The notes beneath the pieces are model-generated. The model saw only the letters and a list, made by a program, of their open reading frames with translations. It was not told the origin of the DNA and ran no database searches. From Desmodesmus armatus (taxonomy: Eukaryota; Chlorophyta; Chlorophyceae; Sphaeropleales; Scenedesmaceae), in the NCBI GenBank assembly GCA_007449985.2, contig VIIQ02000008.1, positions 310,001 to 374,000 on the forward strand: DNA of 64,000 bases, written 5' to 3'. Positions 1 through 10,210 of the stretch are shown piece after piece. The position numbers were made by a program, and so were the translations under genes. How positions within the stretch are numbered: the first letter of the stretch is position 1; each line of letters opens with the position of its first letter.

Positions 1-240
1 AGCAGCATGCATAGTGCAAAGGGTTTTGAGTGTGGAGCTGTTGCTCTGATCTGCAAAGAAGAAGAGCAGCTTGCATCGACGCTAGTGCTCCCCTGACACA
101 GCAACCGCACTGCTGGCTTGCGCTCATGCGGCCCTGAGTCAGCTGCGTGTGGCGTGTGAACACCAACTTGTGTGTCTCACAGTACCACAAACATGGTGCC
201 CTGCCACCCCCTTTGCTTGAGGTTTGGTACGAAGGAGAGT

Positions 241-320
241 GAACCCTGAACCTAAAACCCTGAACCTTAAAAATCGTAAACCCCAAAACCCTAAATCTGA
301 ACCCCGACACCCTAAACCCC
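241..320. repeat. Degenerate telomere-like repeat
   Basis: About 80 bases are built from variants of CCCTAAA and CCCTGAA (for example aaaccctgaacc, aaaccctaaatc, caccctaaacccc). They resemble the plant-type telomere unit CCCTAAA but are imperfect and lie inside an intron of the aminotransferase gene, directly beside the exon 4 donor. Confidence 0.6.
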
Positions 321-325
321 CTCAC

Positions 326-444
326 CTGGCACAGGAACATGACTGCTGGCTTGTGCTCCTCCAGTGCCTTCGTCAGCTCCTCCTGGCTGAAGGTCTGACC
401 CGCTGGACACTTCAGCTCAATCACATCGCCTGCACACAAAACAC

Positions 445-484
<40 letters not shown>

Positions 485-3400
485 GCAGTCGGCAAAGGGC
501 GAGATGTGTCAGGGCAAGGGCGTCCAGGCCACGAGTATGCCTTGCTGAAATTACAGGCACCCTTGCTGTCTACAGCAGCTGCTGTGGCAACAAAGTGAGA
601 ATGTGACAGCTGCTGATGAATTCCAGCTTAGAGGGCCTGGCCACCACAACTGAGAGCACATCGGCCTTCGAAGCATTCTCACACTTCCTGTGTACGTTGC
701 TGCCGGTCATGTGCTGCCTGTGTGTTGCTGGAACCACCCGCCAACCACCCAGGATGCACCCACTCGCTTACCCACCCTCCAGGTCACTTTCCCACCCGCC
801 CACAACCACAATACACCGTAGCATGCTGACAGAACTGCAAGTTGCACGCACTGCTGCGTACCTATCCTATCCACCCACCTGCCGGTCCCCTCCCATCCAC
901 CCACCCAGCGCCCCCCCCCCCCTCACCTCCGTAGCGTGCTGACAGATCTGCCACACGCTCGCCCCAGATGCCTGCATTGCCCACAATGATCTTCTCCCCT
1001 GGCTCTAGCAGGTTGGCAATGGCAGCCTCCATGCCTACACACGTGCAGCACAGCACAGCACAGCACAGCATGGGATGCAGCACAGCACACGACAGCTTTG
1101 TCAGCAGCAGTGGCCGTTCCTGTGGCTTTCTTTCTTGGAGTATCAGGTGGCATAAGTTGGCTCAAGGCTCAAGTTGCCGGGGGCAGGGCCAGTGCTGAGT
1201 GGACTTAAGGTGCCTGACGTGATGTATGCTGACGACGTGGGGTTGCTCAGCTTCGAGGCCTGCGAGATACAGCAGATCGTGGATGTGCTTGATGTCTTCT
1301 GCACATTGTTTGATATGGAGGTGAACCTTGCGCCGCACAAGACTTGTGTCGTGTGTTTCCGCCCGCAACACTTGAGGGTGCCTGCAGGGTTTCGCCTTGT
1401 GTTTCGGGGCCGTGAAATTGCGCTGCAATCAGAGTACGTGTATCTGGGCGTGCGTGTGCATGCCACTCGGGGGCTTCTGGGGGCGTCGGACGCGCTGGCA
1501 GTTTCCGGCAGCAAAGCCATGCATGCCATGCTGACGCGCTGTCGTCGGGCTTGCCTCACCCAGTTTGACATCAAGTGCAGAATGTTTGATATTTTGGTCG
1601 AGCCTGTGTTGTCATATGCGTCGCATATCTGGGGCCCGGCAATGTTTGTGAAGCGCCTGCACTCCGCACCGTACGACACACAAGCCGAGAGTGTGCACAC
1701 CTCGTTCCTGAGGATCATGACAGGATCCATCAAAGGGGTTGCCAAGGATGTATTATACCGGGACCTGCACCGCATTCCCGTCATGTACCACTGGGTAGTC
1801 CTGGCTGCGCGGTGGTGGACCAAGCTGTCGGATTCGCGTGATGAGGAGCCCAGGTCACTGGCCAGTTGTGTGTGGCGCGAGGACGTTATGTTGGCCTTGG
1901 ATGGCTGTCAGCGTTGCTGGTCGTATGGTGTGTTGCACACTATGTCTGGCTTGCAGCTCCTTGATAGTAGCTGGCGGCAGCAGCCTTTGGAGTGGGTGTT
2001 GCAGCAGCGGTGGCAGGAGTCAGCTGTGCAGGCTGCCTTGGCTGGCCTGTTCCGTGATAGGTGGCAGGGTCTTACAGAAGGCACCCCTCGCACTGCACCG
2101 TCTGCCGGCATTCACAGGCTTACACACCATGCATGGGTATACCCTCTTGACCCTGGCTTTGATCCTTTCTCTAGAGACCATGCAGCCCCGCATATGAAGT
2201 TGTGCTTGTCTTTCAACGTGGCACAAAACCTGGCGCAGTTGCGTGTTGGCTCTGCACATCTTGAAATTGAGCAGGGTCGCAAGCGTAGGGAGTCTGTCCC
2301 AAGGGCGGATCGCATCTGTCGTTTGTGCTCTGGTCAGGACGCTTCGCTGGCCAACCGCGCTGCTGTGCTGGCCCGTACTGGCACCAGCAACAATGTTGAA
2401 GATCTAAAGCACTTCATTCTTGAATGTCCCGTGTATGATGATCTGCGCACCGCCTGCCCAGCCTTTGCTGACCCGGCTTCAGTCCAGTTGGGTGACCAAG
2501 ATTGTGTTGCTACTGTGTTTCAACATGCCGAACAGTCGGCCCTGGCACACACTTTGTACAAAATGAAAGTGCGCAGAGCACGCTTGCTTGGCCTTACTAT
2601 GGGTATTTGACTGACTTTGTTCTGTTTCTTGTGTCCACACTGGTATAGTTGCCTGCCCTCATCTCTGCACACAATAGGTTCCTAGCATGGCTGGCACTTG
2701 CTGCAATTCTGGTGGTTCTGCCTTCTTTGGTCAACCCGGTGTAGGTGGTGCAAACCACCGCAGGGGAGACAACTTATGAGGTTCACCTGGCTCGATCCTG
2801 GTGGGCAATGCCATTGTTGTTTGGCGAAAATGTCCATGTAACATACTCCCCCATAAGTGAAAAGTCACTGGAAGGAGGCACGCTGCCTTGGTGCTTGCGC
2901 TTTTCATCTGCCTTACGCCTTGCATTGGTGCTTGCTGCACGCTACTGCTGTTGCGCTGCTTGCCTCCTCATGGTTCCCCAACATGCCCTTTCAGCTCCTA
3001 GCCAATCGTGCTGCCTTACGGTGCAGCCGATATACATGTGTTCAAATTAATATTCAAATAAATTTGTGAAAATAAAATCGTGCTGCCAAGGATCATTCCG
3101 CAAAAATCAACGTGCCCCCTTGATGACATGTATGGGTATTGCCACTGATACCACACAGCAGTTATGTTTGGAGTAAAGGAGACGCGCCGGCAGGTGTGCT
3201 GCACGGCGCGCTGTAACGTACCAACTGCTGTGCCCCAGCCCACCCACCCAGAGCCTTTGGTGACAGGCACAGGGCTGTGCTGCACATGCCCTAGGACACG
3301 TGCAGGGGTGAGCACAGGGTGCTACACAGGCCAGCACCGCATTGTTCCTGATCACATGTTGTCTGATCACATGATCCGATCACATAATGGTCTGATCACA

Positions 3401-4642
3401 TGATGGTCTGATCACAGTTGTTCTTTGAAAGGGATTTGTTCGCAAGACTTTCTGACTGCACACTGCAGACAGGCGGGTTACATAGCACCTGCTGCCTTGT
3501 CTGGCTATCTCAGCCTGCTGGGGTGGCTTGGATGTGCAACAAGTGATGAAGCCCCGCATACTGCTCTTACCGACCTGCCCTGCACCTCCCCAAACACCCC
3601 GCTGCTACGTGGCACCACTCTCGCCCACGCACCCAACATTCCCACAGTCCAACCTCCCACCCCCCACACGCGCAAACCCACCACATGCCCCCCCCAACAC
3701 ACACACACATGACATGCACTTGCTGGTTGTAACTCATGTATTCAACACACCCCACACGCAAGCGGGGTGTGCCCTGCCCCCCCCCCCCCCCTTCCCCCTG
3801 GACACCTAAAAACATAACACCCCCCCCCCCCCGTTACTTACCTGCGTGTCCAGTACCGCTGACCATGAGTGTGTACTTGCTGTCCGTCTGCAGGGCGTAC
3901 CGCAGTCCCTCGCTGATCTCGTCCATGATCTTGAGGAATGGGGGGTGCATGTGGCCCAGCAGCGGCAGCGCCTGGGCGGCCAAGATGCGCGGATACGCAT
4001 TGGCTGGCCCGGGACCCATCAGCAGACGCTGGGGCACCTGTGGGAGGGGGGGGGCATGGCAGTGAAGTGCTTGAGGGAAAGGAGCTGCAGGAAGAGGATC
4101 CTAAGGGAAGGTTTGTGATGGTTTGTTAGGGAGCTAGATACCTTTGGCGGAGGATGTTGGCGGTGCTGGTGTGCAAGGGGGGTATCTATGGAGGTTCGAG
4201 GTCAGGTTGCGCCATTGCGTGGCACACTGGCTTTGAAAATCCCGGTACTGGCACTGTGGAGCAGTCTGGACTCTTGACAGGGCAGAAGCAGCCCAACATT
4301 GCAAACTGCTACAATGCCCGCCTGCTGCAACACCCTGGCACCAACTTCTGTTGGGGCAAGTGTCAACACCAATTTGGCTGTCCTTCAGCCATTTAAACCT
4401 GATGAAAGGTGCTAGCAGCGTCACTGGTGCCGTATGCGCTGTCTCTGCTGCGATCGGTGGCAGCAGTATGACTGCAGCAGCAAACTGACCTCCATCACAC
4501 TGTCAGCAGCACGGTGGGTATTGCTGATAGCAACAACCTCCTCTCCGGCCCTTGCTGCATGCTTTGCTCCTGAGCTGTAGCCGCGGGTGCCACTGCCCAA
4601 GAAGGGCTGCAACAGACGAGAGAGCTGCCGTGTGCGAGTCAT
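326..4642 (-). CDS. AGT: Alanine/serine-glyoxylate aminotransferase, mitochondrial (3' part outside window)
   Basis: PLP-dependent class V aminotransferase that converts glyoxylate to glycine in photorespiration. Four exons are visible on the minus strand: 4642-4490, 4037-3842, 1034-927 and 429-326. All have GT/AG borders and matching phases, giving 187 codons. Exon 1 starts with ATG and encodes a basic, Ser/Arg-rich leader containing TRGYSS, typical of a mitochondrial presequence. Exon 2 holds the family signatures LLMGPGPANAYP and MVSGTGHAG; exon 3 continues GMEAAIANLLEPGEKI and GIWGERVADL; exon 4 ends EEHKPAVMFLCQ. The next expected block, with the PLP lysine further on, must lie left of base 1. 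The gene begins 222 bases after the ASCC2 stop, on the same strand. Intron 2 is 2.8 kb and carries an antisense LINE fragment. Family assignment is strong; alanine versus serine as donor cannot be decided from this part. Confidence 0.9.
447..483. repeat. CAG microsatellite
   Basis: About twelve uninterrupted CAG units in the aminotransferase intron, just upstream (in gene direction) of exon 4. It is non-coding here. Similar CAG/CTG tracts occur in exons and introns throughout the window. Confidence 0.85.
1160..3080 (+). mobile_element. 5'-truncated LINE (non-LTR retrotransposon) fragment
   Basis: An open frame at 1174-2610 (478 codons) encodes the C-terminal half of a non-LTR reverse transcriptase. 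It enters just before motif C (MYADDVGLLS) and continues through the thumb-like segment (YVYLGVRVHATRG, EPVLSYASHIWGP). It ends with a Cys/His cluster: CRLCSGQ, then HFILECPVYDDLR, the zinc-knuckle pattern of LINE reverse transcriptases. Motifs A and B, the endonuclease and ORF1 are missing, as expected from 5' truncation during target-primed integration. The 3' region to about 3080 ends AT-rich with several AATAAA-like stretches. The element lies antisense in intron 2 of the aminotransferase gene. The open frame suggests a fairly recent insertion. I could not identify target-site duplications. Confidence 0.8.
3350..3420. repeat. GATCACATG-type short tandem repeat
   Basis: Five to six imperfect copies of a 12-17 base unit containing GATCACA (tgatcacatgttg, tgatcacatgatc, cgatcacataatgg, tgatcacatgatgg, tgatcacag). 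It lies in the aminotransferase intron beyond the LINE fragment. No function is evident. Confidence 0.7.
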
Positions 4643-4864
4643 GATGCTGTTGGAGGTTAAAAAGGTACAGTTCAAAGAACGCTTGGCTGCGTATGATGCA
4701 CTGTGATGGTTTGGCAGTTGCGGATCTTTGACTTCTCTGGGACAGACGTATGTGAGCCTCTGACAGCTGGACACATGCAACTATCAGGATACTGATACAC
4801 AAATCAAGTCCATCAGTACCCCTGGCATCAAAACACTCCATTCATTCAACACACAGCAACAGAG
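4643..4864 (-). promoter_or_regulatory. Short gap between ASCC2 stop and aminotransferase start
   Basis: Both genes read on the minus strand, so these 222 bases must hold the ASCC2 3' untranslated region and the aminotransferase promoter and 5' untranslated region. I see no clear TATA box or TTACA (minus-strand TGTAA) here. The promoter role is inferred from position only. Confidence 0.4.
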
Positions 4865-7800
4865 TCAGAACATGCCCTTGCCCTGCTTCTGCAGCGCTCT
4901 GTCCTTCCGGTGGTGGTTGCCCGCTGCCGCCTTGTGCTGCTCCTTGTGCGCAAAGCTGCCACGTCCCCTGCCACGCCCTCCCTCACCACCTCCCCTGCCA
5001 CCACCACCCTCAGACCCTCCTTCCCCTCTCCCACCCCTACCCCCGCCTCTACCGCCACCAGCACCCTGTCCACCTCCTGCAGCCTCACCCCCTGGTCCCC
5101 GGCCACCACCCAATGCCGCTGTGGCAGCATTAGCAGCAGCATTAGCAGCACCACCCGCGGCACTGCTCTGCTGCTTTGGCCGCTGCTGCGGCACTGCCAA
5201 CGGCACATTACCACCTGGGCCTAGGCCATGGATCTCCTGGGAGGCCTGCTGTGCTGCCCTCAGAGCTGCCTGTGCCCCTGCCTGCCCCTCCACCTCCTGC
5301 GCCCCCTCCTTCTTATAGTTGTATACCTTGCCATCAAGCACCCACAGCTTCTCCTTGCGCTGCCTGGGCCCTCCCCGGCCCTGCTGCTGCTGCAGTGGCG
5401 GCCGCTGCTGCTGCCGGCTAGCCCCTGGCCCGCTTTGTGCTGCAGGCTCATCTGCGTACTCATCCGCACCTGCTGCTGCTGCTGCCTTACCAGCTGCTGC
5501 CCCGGTATCCTCTCCCTCAATGTCACACACGCCGTCATTTCCGGGACCCATTAGGTCATCGAATGAGTCATCATATTCGTCATCATACTCATACTGCATC
5601 TCCTGTGCATAGCTTTTCACGACGCTGCGCGCCTTGCCAGACAATGCCCCCAGCACACGACTGGTCCGTTTGTCAACACCCGCTTTTGGCCCTGCCGCTG
5701 CTGCGGCAGCCAGGCTAGGGAGCGGGACGCGCTCTGCCACGGGGGGCATAGCTGCTGCTGCTGCTTCCCGAGCGAGGCCTGTCCAAGACAGCGCGCTGGC
5801 GCTACTGCTGCTGCTTGCGACAGGTGCTGCTGCAGCAGCAGGAGGGGACCACGCAGCTAGCTTTGAATCCAAACCCTGCAGGGCTGTCGGCAGAGAGCCC
5901 TCTAGCAGCATGTTTATTGTCTGCTCTGTGCTGTAGCTGTTGTGGTGCAGCGCAGCGGTGACAAACCCGTCGCCGTAATCCGGCAGTAGCTCCTTGATAG
6001 AAGCCACCATGGAGGACAGCTCTGCTGCTGCAGGTTGCGCTGCGCGGCTGCTGTTGCTGATGCCCCCTACACCGGCTGCAGTGCTGCTGCTTGCACCCTG
6101 CGCCCAGCGCTGCTGTTGCTGCTGCTGGCGCTGCTGCAGCAGCTGCCTGTCCCCGTCGACCAAGGCAAGGAAGTAGTCAAACTGGGCATCATCAAGGGCA
6201 AGCAGCCCCTGCAGCACAGCATGGCACAGCATGGCACAATTACCCCAGTTGAGTGTGGCATAGAAATTAAGGACAGCCGCATAAGTGCAGACAAGACAGC
6301 TGCAGCAGGACGGCATGCCAGAGTGAGCCAACCCCAAGACTGTATGCCACCTCCAATTGAAGCTGAAGCTGAACGAACATCGTATAAGCTCAACCAAGCG
6401 CCTGATGTTTGGTGACTGGCCAGAGCAGTCCCCATGCAGCAGTCAAGCATGCGCAAGTGGGGGGAATCTGGCTACTGCAACGACAAAGGAGTGTGTGCTA
6501 GTGATGCAGCCTAGTGCAGCTGATCACTGCAATTCAAGGTCTGGCACACACCACTCTGATTTATCTTTCTTTCTCTTTTACAGAAGTCCTTTGTAAGTCA
6601 GTGCTTGCTGCTCCTGCTCACCTCAGACGCGGCAGAAGACACAGCCACATCCAAATGATGTGTGTGGTTCACCGCAGCCAGCAGATTGCCCTTTGCATGG
6701 TCTGCTGTAGGCACCCCATCAATATCACTTGGGTGAGCCAACAGCATCAGCAGATTCATCAGCTCCTGCCCTTGGATCTCAGCACTAAACCCCGCTGCAG
6801 CTGCACCACCGCTAAACCCTGGCGGCGGCTGCCTCCTGCTGCTACTGCTGCTGCTAGACGCCCCGCCGGCTTGTGCCGCAACGGCATCCGGACCCCCGGA
6901 CGCAAGTGCGCCCTGCCGCGTGCAGTAGGCAGAGCGCAGCAGGTGAAACACCACAGACTCCAAACTGTGTTGCAGCCGAGCCATCCGGCTAGGGGAAAGG
7001 CCCGGCGTGGCTGCTGCTGCTGGCTGTGCGGCTACCCTTCGCAGCAGCGGCAGGGTGCTGCTGTATATGGCTGCTAGGACGATCAAGAGCTCCCCGTGGT
7101 GCTGCTGGTGCAGCAGGAGGGAGGCGGCCTCTGGGAGGCACTCTGCTAGGGCCTGCAGAGTGAGGCAGGCATCTGTGAAGTAACTCACAGCCTCTGCATG
7201 TTGCAAGGGCCATCGGCAGACAGCAGCAAGGCAGGGGAGACCGTCAGTCACTTGGCAGTGCAGGACAGTACCTGTCACAGGACATTACCTGTCACAGGAT
7301 AGTGCCTGTCACAGGACAGGGAGCTAAGGCCAGCTCACGTAATGATGGCGTTTTGTATTCTACAAGACACTGAGCAATCTGATTTGGATCCGACTGATGC
7401 GATGTGACGTGTGCATTGTTGCTGTAAGCCCAAGCCCAACGCACCTGCTAGCTCTGGCAACAGCTGCTTGGCGGCTGCACTTGCTGCTGCTGCTGGGGCC
7501 AGAACCTTGTTGGCCAGACCCTTCACTACCCCCAGCAGCTCATGGAGGTTGGCAGTGAGGGCTGTGGAAAGGCTGAACAAGTCCTGCACAGGCAGCAGGG
7601 ACGACAGCTGCAGGTTTGACCTTGCTTTGATTTGATTTATTTGCTTTGATTTGGTTTGGTTTTGACAGACTGGTGAGTCATCTCACTCTGACATTGGTCA
7701 AGTGTTTGAAGTGTAAGCATCCATACAGCTGAATGATGCACATGGAAGCGCAGAGGGCATGTGGTGCATATGAGAGGTGGCATGTGCTGCTGCTGCACTT

Positions 7801-9133
7801 GCATGCTTGACAGTGTGGCGGGGGGTGAGTGCACCAACAGGTGGTGTATCGCCGTGCAGGGTTGGACAGCACCTCTCTTGGTGATGGGAGAGCACCTCAT
7901 GTGTGGCACTGCTACAGGGTCACCAACACTTGCCAGCTTTGTGTTGGAAATGCAAATGCATTGAACGGGCACAGCACTTGCAGGCTGCAGACCATCTATG
8001 CAATTGCTGCTCCCCACCTGGGCGTATTTGGGTTGCAGCAGCAGCAGCTGATGCAGCAGCTGCTGCACTAGCTGTGCGCTGCCGGGGGCATACAGCACAG
8101 CCAGGTCCATCATTTTTGGCACATCGACCAGCCACTTGTTATATAACGCGTCTGCAACTTGACTGGGGCTGGGAGGAGCCTGCTGCTGCACACTGGAGCT
8201 TCTGCTGGAGCTGGCGGCTGCTGCTGCTGAGCCCTGCTGTTGGTCCTGCGGATGTGCCCTAGGAGATGAACGTACAACAGCAGCAAGCAGTGGTGAGGAG
8301 GTGCAGGAAAACATGTCACATTGGTGCAGATCATGCGTGTGTGAGTGTTGGGGACAGTGTTGTAAGGAGCACATGGCAGGTTCACTTTATTCGCTGCTAT
8401 GATGCTGGTGCTGGGGATGCAGTACAGTAGTTGCTGTGGGCTGCAGCAGATTGTGAGTGAACGAGGCCCCGTTGCTGCTGTGCCTGGCGTTGGCTGTTGA
8501 CGGCTGCTTGGGGACCACCAACTGCATAATTGGGTATGCACCCCGCCGAAGGTTGCTCCTGCTGCTAGTCCTGTTCCTTCTGCAGTTGCTGTCTCTGCTC
8601 CTGCTGTTGCTGCTGCTCCTGTTGCTGTTGGTGCTGCCGTTCCTGCTGCTGCTGCTGCTGCTGCACTCACATGCGCCAGTAAACCCTGAACACCCGCTGT
8701 GACAGCTGCAGCAGGACATCTGATGAGCCCTGGATAGAGTCCGGGTCCTCGTCATAGCATCGCCTGCATCAAACATAGCGTCAGTGTTGACAGACCTGGA
8801 TGTGTTCTACTGCAGTTGGATTTTCTCTAACTGGGCCTGCGTCCTAGGCACATGGCAACACTGCTACCTCCTGAGCAGCTGCTGATGGGGATGTGACAGC
8901 AGCACTTTGTGACCACAGAACTAGTTGGATCACCTTCTGAAGCGCAGGAATGAATCCAGGCAGGCGTGCAGAGAATCGTCTGAACAGACAACCTGCCAGA
9001 ACTGCTGTGGTGGCAGCCGCAGCAGTTGCGCAAGGTCCTGGTCTATAGCCTGGATGACCTGCTGTGTCTGGGCGTTTGTCAGGTCAAGATTATCCTGGCT
9101 GAGGAAGGGGATGAACCCCGCTGGAGCCTGCAT
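4865..9133 (-). CDS. ASCC2: ASCC2-like protein with CUE domain (activating signal cointegrator complex subunit 2)
   Basis: In animals and yeast ASCC2 family proteins bind K63-linked ubiquitin through a CUE domain and work with the ASCC3 helicase in alkylation repair and in splitting collided ribosomes. Six exons are in phase: 9133-8934, 8763-8671, 8258-8018, 7583-7445, 7193-6622 and 6208-4865, giving 862 residues (human protein about 757). The N-terminal exon shows the family pattern GFIPFLSQDN ... FWQVVCSDDSLHACLDSFL. The CUE domain at about residues 479-523 has ELLPDYGDGFV and INMLLEGSLP. After it come an acidic YDDEYDDSFDD stretch, LWVLDGKVYNYKKEG, and an RGG-rich basic tail. Gln, Ala and Ser runs come from CAG tracts. 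The ATG at 9133 is the first in frame in that exon; a further 5' exon cannot be excluded. Confidence 0.87.
7271..7321. repeat. Three-copy 17-base tandem repeat in ASCC2 intron
   Basis: CCTGTCACAGGA followed by 4-5 variable bases is repeated three times head to tail, with further CAGGACAG just upstream. It lies between ASCC2 exons 4 and 5, about 80 bases from the exon 5 acceptor. Confidence 0.75.
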
Positions 9134-9796
9134 GGCATGCAATTCCGTCAGCACCAAACCAAGTCAGCAACAAGAGGATAGATCATTGGGGTAGCAGCCA
9201 ATGCACGACCGCATCTCACCGCACTCATTGGACGCCCACTACGTCAGCTAAGTAGTTGAAACAAGACATGCAGTTGGCTGCAACGACTAGCACTGGATAC
9301 GGTGGGGAGCTGTTGCTGCTTCAGATCATCCAGGCGATAGTTCGAAAGTGCAGGACGGCAGCCCTGAACATTCAGGTTGTACCCATCACAGCCTTAATAT
9401 GAACCTACACGGTCAGTATGTGGCGTTGTCACACTTTGGTGTGCAACAGCACATGACGGTTGCCGATGACGCAACTTTCCAGGAACGAGGATCGCCTTCA
9501 GGAGCTGCTGTCAGGAACTCCACTGTATCAGGCGCCTGTCAGGCACAGTCTACCATTGCGTGTTTAAGTTTTGACCCAACTTCCCACCTTGCCACCAAAG
9601 ATGGAGAGGCAAAAGTCCATGCACCAGGTGCGTCGTGCATTGTCCCACAGTGCGGAGTAGAGTGTTCATTAGCGTCTTGGAGGACGCTCGACGCAGCAGG
9701 AGCTGCCCAACAATGCCTTCTGTCAACGTCATGGCTAACTCACATGCTGCTGACTGTCTTCCCTGGTACCCCCTCCACAAACCAAACTCCTAGGCA
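9134..9796. promoter_or_regulatory. Divergent intergenic region between ASCC2 and the small acidic protein
   Basis: About 660 bases separate the two divergent start codons, so both promoters probably lie here. Nothing in it has convincing coding character on either strand; open frames at 9348-9920 (plus) and 9550-9780 (minus) lack recognisable motifs. No TATA box is obvious. Confidence 0.4.
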
Positions 9797-10210
9797 ATGT
9801 CCCTGGACGACCTTGACGATCACCACGACGACCCTTCCTACAACCCAGCCCTGCTGCCTCCCCGCTCCCGTGCTGATGTGGTGGGCGAGCGCCCAGCTGG
9901 CGGGACCCCTGCAGAAGTAGCTTCTGCCAACCCCGCCCTGGCTGCTGCTGTTCCAGCTACTGTCGGTGCCGAAGGCAGCCCTGCAGACATCGCAACCAAG
10001 GTAGCTGACTACATCGAAGACAAGTACAACATCTCTACCTCAAAGGAAAGCAAGGACGTGGTGGGCAGTGGAGCAGGCAAGCAGGGTGGTGCTGAGGGGG
10101 GTGCAGCAGCAGGAGGCCAGCCTGCTGTAGCTGGTGCTGGCATGCGCATGGGTGACGGCTCTGGCATGGAGGTTCCAGAGCTGGCGATCCTGCCTTCATC
10201 TGAGCCTTGA
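9797..10210 (+). CDS. Small acidic protein of unknown function, single exon
   Basis: An intact 137-codon frame from ATG (9797) to TGA (10208-10210). The N-terminus is very acidic (MSLDDLDDHHDDPSYNP). An Ala/Pro/Gly-rich linker follows, then one segment that looks folded or helical, IATKVADYIEDKYNISTSK at about residues 64-82. A Gly/Ala-rich low-complexity tail ends PELAILPSSEP. There are no Cys residues, membrane segments or signal peptide. The ordered core and biased codon use argue for a real gene, but I do not recognise the family. It is divergent from ASCC2. TGTAA occurs at 11366-11370 and could end a roughly 1.15 kb 3' untranslated region, which is unproven. Introns in the 5' untranslated region cannot be excluded. 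Confidence 0.6.
   Translation: MSLDDLDDHHDDPSYNPALLPPRSRADVVGERPAGGTPAEVASANPALAAAVPATVGAEGSPADIATKVADYIEDKYNISTSKESKDVVGSGAGKQGGAEGGAAAGGQPAVAGAGMRMGDGSGMEVPELAILPSSEP

Noticed and set aside
1143..1823. Minus-strand open frame of 226 codons
   Set aside because: It is the antisense of the LINE reverse-transcriptase frame, which carries clear motifs on the plus strand.
3736..4129. Plus-strand frames at the aminotransferase exon 2
   Set aside because: They are opposite a conserved minus-strand exon with clear family motifs and correct splice sites.
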